Shown here one piece after another: positions 1-5,490 of a DNA stretch of 17,249 bases. Origin of the DNA: an uncultured Thermoanaerobacterales bacterium (GTDB taxonomy: Bacteria > Bacillota > Clostridia > Christensenellales > UBA1242); assembly GCA_949840475.1 (NCBI GenBank), contig CATKXA010000010.1:1-17249 (forward strand), given 5' to 3'. Position numbers and translations under genes: made by a program. A model generated the notes under the pieces. It worked only from the letters and a program-made list of their open reading frames with translations, was not told the DNA's origin and made no database searches. The stretch's first letter is position 1, and every line of letters starts with the position of its first letter.

Positions 1-7
1 TCTTTGC

Positions 8-118
8 TCTTCGCTTAAATAAATTTTACCACAATTTGCGTGACACGTAAATATGTCTAAGCCGAGTCCTGCCACCAACTTTAAAAACGTAATCGGCACA
101 GCCGATTTATTTTTAATG
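8..118. repeat. Dispersed ~110-bp repeat, copy 1
   Basis: This stretch is about 95% identical, by eye, to 944-1054, in the same orientation. Differences are one single-base indel near the left end, two substitutions (positions 64 and 78 here) and small changes in the T-rich end. It contains a 7-bp stem with a 3-nt loop (AATCGGC at 91-97, GCCGATT at 101-107) flanked by an A-run on one side and a T-rich run on the other, so it could work as a terminator in either direction. In copy 2 this hairpin lies just downstream of tRNA-Thr; here no tRNA adjoins. Similarity may continue past the left edge. No function is known to me. Confidence 0.85.
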
Positions 119-156
119 TGTCGACTAACAACGAAGTCTTTTTTTTGATTTTTCTG

Positions 157-270
157 TTTTGATTTTGCGACACAAGTTTTTTTGATTAAAAATCAAAAAC
201 AATCAAATTAATCAAAATAAAAATCAAATTTTGATTTCGCGACGCACTTTTGATTTTGCGAAAATCAAAA
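157..270. repeat. AT-rich tract of TTTTGATTT units downstream of the cupin gene
   Basis: Three direct copies of the 14-mer TTTTGATTTYGCGA lie at 157-170, 229-242 and 248-261. Between them are inverted copies of the same core (for example 221-237, AAATCAAA against TTTGATTT). The last copy forms a perfect 10-bp inverted repeat with a 3-nt loop (248-257 with 261-270), ending one base before the cupin stop codon. On the minus strand the 221-237 hairpin is followed by a T-rich stretch, so the tract may end the cupin transcript, although its stems are almost purely A/T. The density of repeats is more than a single terminator needs. Confidence 0.6.
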
Positions 271-271
271 A

Positions 272-607
272 TTATTTAGTTCTTATAAAAACAGCTTCAA
301 AAGTTTCTTTACCTGTGTTTCTTTGTTCATGATATGTTCCGAGTGGGAATATAAAAAAATCTCCAACATTAAAAGAATATTCTCCATCTTCATCTCTCAC
401 AACACCATTACCTTTTAATACATACATAAACTCATTGCAATCATCATGCTTGTGCCATTCAAAAACCCCACCAGCTCGCAGCCATCCATGTGTTATTCCT
501 TGGATATTTTTTACTTCATCGTTTGCCACAAAAAGCTTTCTGCTACCAGCACCATCATGTGCAGGCTCTAATTTTATACTTTCTGCTGATTTCTTTATAA
601 CTTTCAT
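272..607 (-). CDS. Small single-domain cupin protein
   Basis: This 111-residue protein is one cupin beta-barrel. The first cupin motif is visible around residues 46-67, with metal-ligand candidates His52, His54 and Glu59. The second motif is GDFFIFPLGTYHEQRN (82-97), with His93 as the fourth ligand. All four classical metal ligands are therefore present, and the protein probably binds a divalent metal. Stand-alone cupins of this size include sugar-binding, isomerase-like and detoxifying proteins, and I cannot choose a substrate. The ATG has a good ribosome site (AAGGAGA) about 8 bases upstream and a plausible promoter at 655-683. It is the only protein gene in the repeat-rich left end and is separated from the neighbouring operon by the tRNA region, so it is probably transcribed alone. 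Confidence 0.85.
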   Translation of the reverse strand: MKVIKKSAESIKLEPAHDGAGSRKLFVANDEVKNIQGITHGWLRAGGVFEWHKHDDCNEFMYVLKGNGVVRDEDGEYSFNVGDFFIFPLGTYHEQRNTGKETFEAVFIRTK

Positions 608-654
608 AATAAATTTCTCCTTAAAAGACTTGGATTTTGCTTTTCACTCAACTT

Positions 655-683
655 CTAATAATATCACCCATATCCAGTGTCAA
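655..683 (-). promoter_or_regulatory. Probable sigma-A promoter of the cupin gene
   Basis: On the minus strand a perfect -35 TTGACA (678-683) is followed after 17 bases by TATTAG (655-660), which matches 4 of 6 positions of the -10 consensus. The predicted leader is about 40 bases and includes the AAGGAGA ribosome site. Confidence 0.5.
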
Positions 684-717
684 AATCTTTCAAACATCAC
701 TGCATATGGTATGCCGC

Positions 718-741
718 AGTCTTATAAAAATAAGACTTTTT
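718..741 (+). terminator. Orphan hairpin with T-tail on the plus strand
   Basis: AGTCTTAT (718-725) and ATAAGACT (730-737) form a perfect 8-bp stem with a 4-A loop, followed by five T (737-741), so it is oriented as a plus-strand intrinsic terminator. No plus-strand gene precedes it. Read on the minus strand it lacks a T-tail. It lies between the tRNA-like fragment and the cupin promoter. Confidence 0.45.
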
Positions 742-753
742 AGTTTGTATATT

Positions 754-834
754 TGGAGCTGATGGCGGGACTCGAACACTTGTGTTTCGCTCTCTCTTGC
801 CGAGCCGAGCGACTGTACCACCGCAACTTAGCTC
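754..834 (-). pseudogene. tRNA-like fragment with an intact tRNA-Thr 3' end
   Basis: The minus-strand 3' end (754-777), from the T-loop through the acceptor strand to CCA, is identical over 24 bases to the end of the intact tRNA-Thr at 1053-1076. The remaining ~57 bases do not match that tRNA: there is no 5' T-stem partner, no recognisable 7-base anticodon loop and no matching acceptor strand. The 5' part still resembles a D-arm loosely (an AGCTnAGTTG-like stretch and GGTA), and 785-822 is richer in GC than its surroundings. It is best read as a decayed or chimeric tRNA, or as a recombination scar at the tRNA 3' end, and not a working tRNA. Confidence 0.55.
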
Positions 835-943
835 ATCTTTCGTGCAAAAACCAACCACTAAGAACCATTCATGTAATAATACTATGAAGAACCTTATTGT
901 TTGCTTTTTGCTCCAAAATCTAAGCCAATTTGCTATTTACTGT
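835..943. other. Intergenic DNA without recognisable genes
   Basis: Between the tRNA-like fragment and repeat copy 2 I see AT-rich sequence with no ribosome site followed by a credible reading frame on either strand, no strong hairpin and no recognisable mobile-element end. The whole gap from 608 to 1052 holds only the cupin promoter, the orphan hairpin, the tRNA-like fragment and repeat copy 2. Confidence 0.5.
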
Positions 944-1054
944 TCTTCGCTAAATAAATTTTACCACAATTTGCGTGACACGTAAATATGTCTAAGCCTA
1001 GTCCTGCCACCAGCTTTAAAAACGTAATCGGCACAGCCGATTTGTTTTTTAATG
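944..1054. repeat. Dispersed ~110-bp repeat, copy 2, abutting tRNA-Thr
   Basis: This is the second copy of the repeat at 8-118. It ends at the CCA end of tRNA-Thr, so on the minus strand it is the immediate downstream region of the tRNA. In one minus-strand frame both copies read through about 30 codons without a stop, and the two base substitutions between them are silent in that frame. The single-base indel breaks the frame near its end in this copy. That is only a hint that the repeat derives from a coding segment. Confidence 0.85.
1018..1042 (-). terminator. Probable terminator of tRNA-Thr, inside repeat copy 2
   Basis: Starting about 10 bases after the tRNA CCA end, a 7-bp stem (1026-1032 with 1036-1042, 3-nt loop, four G/C pairs) is followed on the minus strand by ACG and five T (1018-1022). 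The spacing suits termination just past the tRNA. The same hairpin occurs in repeat copy 1 at 91-107. Confidence 0.55.
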
Positions 1055-1128
1055 GAGCTGATGGCGGGACTCGAACCCGCGACCTATTGATTACGAATCA
1101 ATTGCTCTACCAACTGAGCCACATCAGC
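1053..1128 (-). tRNA. tRNA-Thr (anticodon CGT)
   Basis: This is a complete 76-base cloverleaf on the minus strand. The acceptor arms GCTGATG and CATCAGC pair perfectly, the discriminator is T, and CCA is encoded. The D-arm reads GGCTCAGTTGGTAGAGC. The anticodon stem is ATTGA/TCAAT with loop TTCGTAA, giving anticodon CGT (bases 1093-1095 of the plus strand), which reads threonine ACG. The T-arm is GCGGG-TTCGAGT-CCCGC. The 5' end lies 25 bases after the stop codon of the upstream DUF1097-like gene, so it may be co-transcribed and trimmed from that messenger. Confidence 0.97.
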
Positions 1129-1130
1129 AC

Positions 1131-1162
1131 AAATAATGCTTTATCAGCATTATTTATTTTTT
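1131..1162 (+). terminator. Perfect hairpin between the DUF1097-like gene and tRNA-Thr
   Basis: AAATAATGCT (1131-1140) pairs perfectly with AGCATTATTT (1146-1155) across a 5-nt loop and is followed by ATTTTTT on the plus strand. It looks like a plus-strand terminator, but no plus-strand gene precedes it. On the minus strand it overlaps the stop codon of the upstream gene and sits 2 bases before the tRNA 5' end without a T-tail. A processing or spacer role between messenger and tRNA is possible. Confidence 0.45.
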
Positions 1163-1717
1163 AAAGCTACTATCTAACTCTTTCTCTAAGCTATTTTTAT
1201 TTTTGATTTTATTTGCAGTAGTAATTGAAACCAAACCACACACCAATCCGAATACCGAATAAAGCATTATTAGTCCATACATAGTAAAACCTTCAGCAAC
1301 ACTATTAAGAGGGTTATAGCCCACTCCAAGCCCACTAAATGTCAAGAATATTCCCACAAATATGCCCGTGATTGAGGTTTGCAGTTTTTTGACATTATCA
1401 ATATACATAACAAGCAAGTTCATTACAAACACACCTAGTAGTGTACTAATGCTTACTGTATACAAACTAACATTAAAAGCACATGAAATAAGAAGCATTA
1501 AAGTTGCAACAATAAAGCCAACTGTTATTTCAGCAAGAGCTTTTAATCTTTGTTTTATATCTACACCAAAAAATACAGTCCAGACTGCAAACGCTACCCA
1601 CATTAACGATAGCCCTGGCTTTATACTGCCAGCGACTAAAGCGTCAACAACATAAAGCACTGAAGCAACAAGTGCAATTACAAGTGGATACTTAGATATT
1701 TCAAAAAATTTTTTCAT
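1154..1717 (-). CDS. Small six-helix membrane protein, DUF1097-like
   Basis: The product is 187 residues and almost wholly hydrophobic, with about six predicted membrane segments and a charged C-terminal tail (NKIKNKNSLEKELDSSFKK). Its size, the hydrophobic pattern and the short FSGLG-type glycine segment resemble the DUF1097 family (E. coli YcdZ type), whose function is not established; the family call is from memory of the pattern. I prefer the ATG at 1717 (MKKFFEI), preceded by AAAGG about 10 bases upstream. A TTG at 1738 would add seven residues but would overlap the end of the nitroreductase gene. It follows that gene with no real gap and precedes tRNA-Thr, so it ends the messenger that starts near 3573. 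Confidence 0.6.
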   Translation of the reverse strand: MKKFFEISKYPLVIALVASVLYVVDALVAGSIKPGLSLMWVAFAVWTVFFGVDIKQRLKALAEITVGFIVATLMLLISCAFNVSLYTVSISTLLGVFVMNLLVMYIDNVKKLQTSITGIFVGIFLTFSGLGVGYNPLNSVAEGFTMYGLIMLYSVFGLVCGLVSITTANKIKNKNSLEKELDSSFKK

Positions 1718-1722
1718 GAACA

Positions 1723-2322
1723 CTATACCTTTATACAAAGCTCATCAAGTTTCTTTCTTGGACGTGGTGCTGGGAACTCGTTATTGTAGCCAAACGCAAC
1801 AGATGTAGACAATTCTAGCTCACTAGGGACCTTTAAATAGTCCGCAGTTTCTTTTTGTACGCATTTAACATCGGCAATCCATAAGCTTCCAATTCCAAGG
1901 TCAGTAGCTTTTAAAATCATGCTCTGTGTACAAGCTCCGATAGACAATGTATCTGAGTTAAGCCATTCAATATCGGACTCTCTGAATACCAACACGTACA
2001 CGGCACTTTCTTTAATAACTCTTGCAGTTTCCTTAACGCTAGTCCAACCTCTACTAGAAACGGTATATTTTAACCCAGCAATGGTTACTTCTCTCGCTTC
2101 TCTTGCACCAATGTCATTATTGTCATACCAATCAATCATTAGGTCGGCAACATGATCTTTTTGCTCGCCTGTTAAAACTACAAAATGCCAAGGTTGACGA
2201 TTTTTAGCACTTGGCGAAAGCCTTCCCGCCTCTAATATTTTTTTGATATTATCTTTACTAATTTTACGACTTTTAAAAGCTCTTATTGATCTTCTTTCCT
2301 CGACTGCTCTATCAAATTCCAT
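1723..2322 (-). CDS. Nitroreductase family FMN oxidoreductase
   Basis: This 199-residue protein has the nitroreductase fold signatures. RRSIRAF (10-16) supplies the basic residues that contact the FMN phosphate, and SPSAKNRQPWHF (36-47) is the usual N-x-Q-P-W segment near the flavin. The G-L/I-G-S-L/W stretch around 142-149 is typical of the dimer and flavin interface. Members use NAD(P)H to reduce nitro compounds, quinones or flavins, usually as homodimers in the cytoplasm; the physiological substrate cannot be read from sequence. A strong ribosome site (GAGGAGA) lies 7 bases before the ATG. The next gene starts within a few bases of its end, so the two are co-translated. Two 12-base direct repeats 21 bases apart lie in its upstream gap. 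Confidence 0.9.
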   Translation of the reverse strand: MEFDRAVEERRSIRAFKSRKISKDNIKKILEAGRLSPSAKNRQPWHFVVLTGEQKDHVADLMIDWYDNNDIGAREAREVTIAGLKYTVSSRGWTSVKETARVIKESAVYVLVFRESDIEWLNSDTLSIGACTQSMILKATDLGIGSLWIADVKCVQKETADYLKVPSELELSTSVAFGYNNEFPAPRPRKKLDELCIKV

Positions 2323-2367
2323 ATAGTTCTCCTCTAATGTTTATTTGTTTTTTTATCATTTTTACGT

Positions 2368-2400
2368 AATATTTTGCGTTTAAGCCATATATTTTTGCGT
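2368..2400. promoter_or_regulatory. Direct repeat upstream of the nitroreductase gene, possible operator
   Basis: On the minus strand ACGCAAAAATAT (2389-2400) and ACGCAAAATATT (2368-2379) are near-identical and start 21 bases apart, about two helical turns, in the 117-base gap before the nitroreductase gene. This spacing suits a dimeric regulator. I find no convincing promoter in the same gap. Confidence 0.3.
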
Positions 2401-2439
2401 TTTTAGATATATTTCAAAATTTCTTCAAGTAATGCTCCT

Positions 2440-2868
2440 TTAAAAATCTATTGTATAACAAATTGATTTTCTATATTTTCTTTTCTCACAAATAGCTACG
2501 CAAGCTTTCCTTTCATCACGTGTGGTAAGTTTCATAAACTCGCAACAACGTTTTCTTGCCTCAGTTTCAGCATATGCAAGAATTGCAGTTCCGACACCTT
2601 TATTGCGATAGCTTTCTTCTACGCAAAAAGACCAAAAAGTCGCGAATGGGTTAGTCCTTTCAAAAATATCCTGGGTAATCACAAGATGTGCAAAACCAAT
2701 ACACCTTTGGTTTTCGTAAGCAGAGATAAAAATATAATCATTATCTTTATTAAGCTTCTTAAAATTTTTCTTCATTTTTGCAAAATCTGTTGTTGTATCA
2801 AAAGCTTGATCGTAGATTTTTGCAATTTGCTCCAAATCCTCGAGCTTGGTTCGTTCTACTTTAAACAT
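2440..2868 (-). CDS. GNAT family N-acetyltransferase
   Basis: This 142-residue protein is a single GNAT domain. Motif A, which binds the acetyl-CoA pyrophosphate, is visible as SYRNKGVGTAIL (86-97) with the R-x-x-G-x-G core. The preceding beta-strand (TFWSFCVEE) and the N-terminal ERTKLEDLEQIAKIYDQAF helix are as expected. The substrate is unknown; GNAT proteins acetylate antibiotics, polyamines, peptides or protein N-termini. The C-terminal half is rich in Cys, Arg and Lys. The start lies five bases after the stop of the PH-domain gene and lacks a close ribosome site, so translation is probably coupled to that gene. Confidence 0.88.
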   Translation of the reverse strand: MFKVERTKLEDLEQIAKIYDQAFDTTTDFAKMKKNFKKLNKDNDYIFISAYENQRCIGFAHLVITQDIFERTNPFATFWSFCVEESYRNKGVGTAILAYAETEARKRCCEFMKLTTRDERKACVAICEKRKYRKSICYTIDF

Positions 2869-2873
2869 AATTG

Positions 2874-3509
2874 CTATTTATCATTTCCTTTTTTCACATT
2901 TTCAATGTGCTCTTTAATCGATTTATATTCTTCATATGGATTTACCATATTCATAAAGTTATACCCAGAAGATGCGATTGGACTTGAATTGCTACCAAAT
3001 CTAATAGTGCCTGTGTTTTTATGGATTATTTTGTCAATCAAACTAACATATACATCTGTAGCCCCAATGCTGACAATTTCAAGACTTTTATAATCAACGC
3101 CAAAGATTCCAGTTCTTACAATTATTCTTTTGTTTGTATAAGCATAAAAAGTGTTTTTATATAGTAGTGAATTGATAAGCAATGCCGTTAATACACAGAA
3201 AACAAACAAGGCTGCTGGCAGAATTGTTGCAACTAAAATTTCAGTCCTCGTTGAATTTTTCATGTCTAGTAAAACTACAAGCAAGGTAAACAAAGCAAAA
3301 AACAATAGCGGTATTGTAACGCTGATAATGCCACCGAGTATCATTTTTGTTTTATTTGGTTTATATGCCTTAATTATTTTTTCATCACGTTCTAACACAG
3401 CATCAAACGCACGAATAACAGAATCCTCAAATGCGTTCTCTTGACTTTCAGGCTTAGCATTTTTAAGAGTTTGGTCTTCTGCTGTAAAATCTACATTTTT
3501 ATTTGCCAT
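2874..3509 (-). CDS. Membrane protein with bacterial PH domain (DUF304/bPH2 type)
   Basis: The 211-residue product has a hydrophilic N-terminus of about 55 residues, two adjacent membrane helices (about 57-80 and 90-115), then a domain with the bacterial PH signature. The text YAYTNKRIIVRTGIFGVDYKS (about 121-141) is the typical 'T-x-x-R-hh-h-x-x-G' strand pair, followed by SIGATDVYVS, as in YdbT/YdbS-like proteins. Such proteins are membrane-anchored with unknown ligands. The ribosome site is a perfect GGAGG 7-8 bases before the ATG, and a good promoter lies at 3574-3603. It is the first gene of a unit running through the acetyltransferase, nitroreductase and DUF1097-like genes towards tRNA-Thr. 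Confidence 0.75.
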   Translation of the reverse strand: MANKNVDFTAEDQTLKNAKPESQENAFEDSVIRAFDAVLERDEKIIKAYKPNKTKMILGGIISVTIPLLFFALFTLLVVLLDMKNSTRTEILVATILPAALFVFCVLTALLINSLLYKNTFYAYTNKRIIVRTGIFGVDYKSLEIVSIGATDVYVSLIDKIIHKNTGTIRFGSNSSPIASSGYNFMNMVNPYEEYKSIKEHIENVKKGNDK

Positions 3510-3573
3510 AATAAACCTCCTAGTTATTATTTTAAGGTAATTTTACTCTCCTAGTCAATCAAAACAAACACAA

Positions 3574-3603
3574 ATTATATATTATAATATATAATAATAT
3601 CAA
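3574..3603 (-). promoter_or_regulatory. Sigma-A type promoter of the PH-domain gene unit
   Basis: On the minus strand TTGATA (3598-3603, 5 of 6 matches) and a perfect TATAAT (3574-3579) are 18 bases apart, just after the plsC terminator. The predicted leader is about 58 bases. A second candidate (TTGACT 3553-3558, TAAAAT 3529-3534) would start transcription on top of the ribosome site and is less likely. Confidence 0.55.
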
Positions 3604-3632
3604 AATAAAAAATGAGGTCTAGCCTCATTTTT
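3600..3632 (-). terminator. Terminator after plsC
   Basis: AAAAATGAGG (3608-3617) pairs perfectly with CCTCATTTTT (3623-3632) across a 5-nt loop, with T-rich runs on both sides, so it can stop transcription in either direction. The plsC stop codon (3625-3627) lies inside the stem. Confidence 0.85.
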
Positions 3633-4248
3633 GTTTTTTTCGTTTTTTTGCAAGCATCATATCCAAATCGTTTCTCAGTTTTTGTATTCTTTCTGCAAGC
3701 ATATTCGTATTAATGTCCTTCTCTTCTTGGGTCAAACGCCTTTTATCAACAGCAACAATATCAAAAGGCTCGCCTATAACTAAGTAGTTTCTTCTCATGA
3801 ATTTTGGCTTTCTATAAAGCATCATAGGCACAATTACCGCATCGCCTTTAGACGCAAACACTATCGCACCATTTTTTAGCTCAAGCATTTCGCCCTCATT
3901 TATATTTCTAGTGCCTTCAGGAAAAATACCGAGGGTATGCTTGTCTTTTAATGTCTTGATTGCGAACTTATATGCACTCATATCCGCATTTTGCCTATCT
4001 ACTGGGAAAGCACCAAGTTTTTTTAAACAATGAGCAGAAAACTTCTTTTTAAACAACTCTTTTTTTGCAAGATATCTAATTTTTTTGCATAAGTAAATAT
4101 CTAATAGTATTGGGTCAAGGTTAGAAAAATGGTTGCATGTTAAAATATAGCCTTTGTCTTTAGGTAGATTTTTTTTACCTATAATTTTTGTAGGATAAAA
4201 AAGCTTAATTGGCAAATAAAGCAAAATATATAAAAATACAAACAGCAT
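3625..4248 (-). CDS. plsC: 1-acyl-sn-glycerol-3-phosphate acyltransferase
   Basis: The enzyme transfers a fatty acyl group to lysophosphatidic acid to make phosphatidic acid, the second acylation of phospholipid synthesis, at the inner face of the membrane. The 207-residue protein starts with a hydrophobic anchor and shows the family blocks in order: NHFSNLD (39-45) with catalytic His40 and Asp45, GAFPVDR (79-85), and FPEGTRN (109-115), which binds the phosphate. The C-terminus is very basic (AKKRKKQK). A GGAGG ribosome site overlaps the stop codon of the preceding flavoprotein gene, so the two are translationally linked. In many Clostridia a cytidylate kinase gene (cmk) lies between these two; it is absent here. 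The gene ends in a terminator. Confidence 0.92.
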   Translation of the reverse strand: MLFVFLYILLYLPIKLFYPTKIIGKKNLPKDKGYILTCNHFSNLDPILLDIYLCKKIRYLAKKELFKKKFSAHCLKKLGAFPVDRQNADMSAYKFAIKTLKDKHTLGIFPEGTRNINEGEMLELKNGAIVFASKGDAVIVPMMLYRKPKFMRRNYLVIGEPFDIVAVDKRRLTQEEKDINTNMLAERIQKLRNDLDMMLAKKRKKQK

Positions 4249-4257
4249 AACTACCTC

Positions 4258-5484
4258 CTAAAAATCACTTGCACATGCACAAGCTGTGCTAAAAGCAACT
4301 TGTAAATTAAAACCACCAGTAAGAGCGTCTATATCAACAGTTTCGCCAATAAAGTATAACCCCTCAACAAGCTTACTCTCCATTGACTTTGGCTTTAAAT
4401 CCTTAACACAAACCCCACCGCTAGTTATTACTGCACAAGCTATATTGTCTAACCCATTATAGTATATTTCAAAGTTTTTGAGCATATCCCTCAAACTTTC
4501 TCTTTGTATTTTTGTAAGTTGATTTGCTTTTGTCGTCTTATTGATTTTTAACCTCTTAGCAAAAACATCACACAACGCATTAGGTAAAAGCCCAGAAAGT
4601 AAACTAGAAAACTGTTTGGACTTTAGCTCAGCAATATCTCTGTTTATTCTTTCTAAAAGTGCAAAATCACTGAGTGCTGGCTTAAAATCGATGCAAACTT
4701 TAACATTTTTAGGCTCAAATCTATTTATATAGCTACTTAGCGTTAATGCTAGTGGACCACTGATACCCTTGTCTGTAAACAGCATTTCGCCTATTTGAGT
4801 TTTATGTACTAGTTTGCTTTTGTCATACGCTGCCAGTCTAACATTTTTCAAACTCAAACCTGCTAAGGAGTGTAAACTGCTATCAGAGCTGAGCAGTGGA
4901 ACAAGCCCTGCAACTGGATTAATAATTCTATGCCCAGTTTTACTTGCAAACTTATAACCATCGCCCGTACTACCTGTTAAAGGGTACGATAATCCGCCAG
5001 TCGCAACAATAACTTTATCCGCTAGTAGCTTATTGCCATTTTTAAGTACGACGCCACAAGCCTTATTATTTTCTACAATAATATCTACAACCTCTTGCTC
5101 AAGCATTATCTTAACGCTTTGTCTTACAAGTTTTTTTTCTAACGCCTTAGTTATATCACTAGCTTTATCCGAAACAGGGAAAACCCTATTGCCTCGTTCT
5201 ATTTTTAAGGGCACATTTAATTTTTCAAAATATGATATTGTATCCTGCGAATTAAATCTAATCTCGCTACTCATAAAGAATTTGGCATTGTTTACAACGT
5301 TAGCCAAAAACTCGCCACCAGTAACACAGTTGGTTAAATTACACCTTCCTTTACCGGTTATATATATTTTTTTACCCAATTTTGCGTTTTTTTCAACAAG
5401 GACCACTTCGTGACCCTTATCTGAAATTTGAGCAGCCACCATAAGTCCGCTGGCACCACCACCAATAACACAAACCTTCATCAT
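4258..5484 (-). CDS. HI0933-family NAD(P)/FAD-dependent oxidoreductase
   Basis: This 408-residue flavoprotein belongs to the HI0933/YhiN group, often labelled 'aminoacetone oxidase family', whose physiological role is uncertain. The N-terminus holds the dinucleotide-binding GGGASG (8-13) with the following Glu-ending strand (VVLVEKN). The GKGRCNLTN block (about 45-53) is diagnostic of the family. A central ATGG (about 162-165) and the C-terminal GETVDIDALTGGFNLQVAF contact FAD. The length is normal. Two ATG codons are adjacent; the second (5481) is better spaced from AGGAG. It follows the pseudouridine synthase by six bases and shares its stop region with the plsC ribosome site. Confidence 0.9.
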   Translation of the reverse strand: MMKVCVIGGGASGLMVAAQISDKGHEVVLVEKNAKLGKKIYITGKGRCNLTNCVTGGEFLANVVNNAKFFMSSEIRFNSQDTISYFEKLNVPLKIERGNRVFPVSDKASDITKALEKKLVRQSVKIMLEQEVVDIIVENNKACGVVLKNGNKLLADKVIVATGGLSYPLTGSTGDGYKFASKTGHRIINPVAGLVPLLSSDSSLHSLAGLSLKNVRLAAYDKSKLVHKTQIGEMLFTDKGISGPLALTLSSYINRFEPKNVKVCIDFKPALSDFALLERINRDIAELKSKQFSSLLSGLLPNALCDVFAKRLKINKTTKANQLTKIQRESLRDMLKNFEIYYNGLDNIACAVITSGGVCVKDLKPKSMESKLVEGLYFIGETVDIDALTGGFNLQVAFSTACACASDF

Positions 5485-5490
5485 TCGCTC

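Noticed and set aside
157..270. CRISPR array
   Set aside because: The repeats are short (14 bases), irregularly spaced, partly inverted and without unique spacers; no cas genes are near.
435..743. Plus-strand open frame of 102 codons antisense to the cupin gene
   Set aside because: Most of it is the antisense of the well-supported cupin gene, and it lacks a ribosome site. Its end at the 718-741 hairpin is suggestive, but the peptide is not protein-like.
782..985. Plus-strand open frame of 67 codons across the tRNA-like fragment
   Set aside because: It starts inside the tRNA-like sequence, has no ribosome site and runs into repeat copy 2; the peptide has no domain-like pattern.
754..1053. 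A complete integrated mobile element between the duplicated tRNA 3' ends
   Set aside because: The interval is only 300 bases and holds no integrase or other gene; at most it is a scar.
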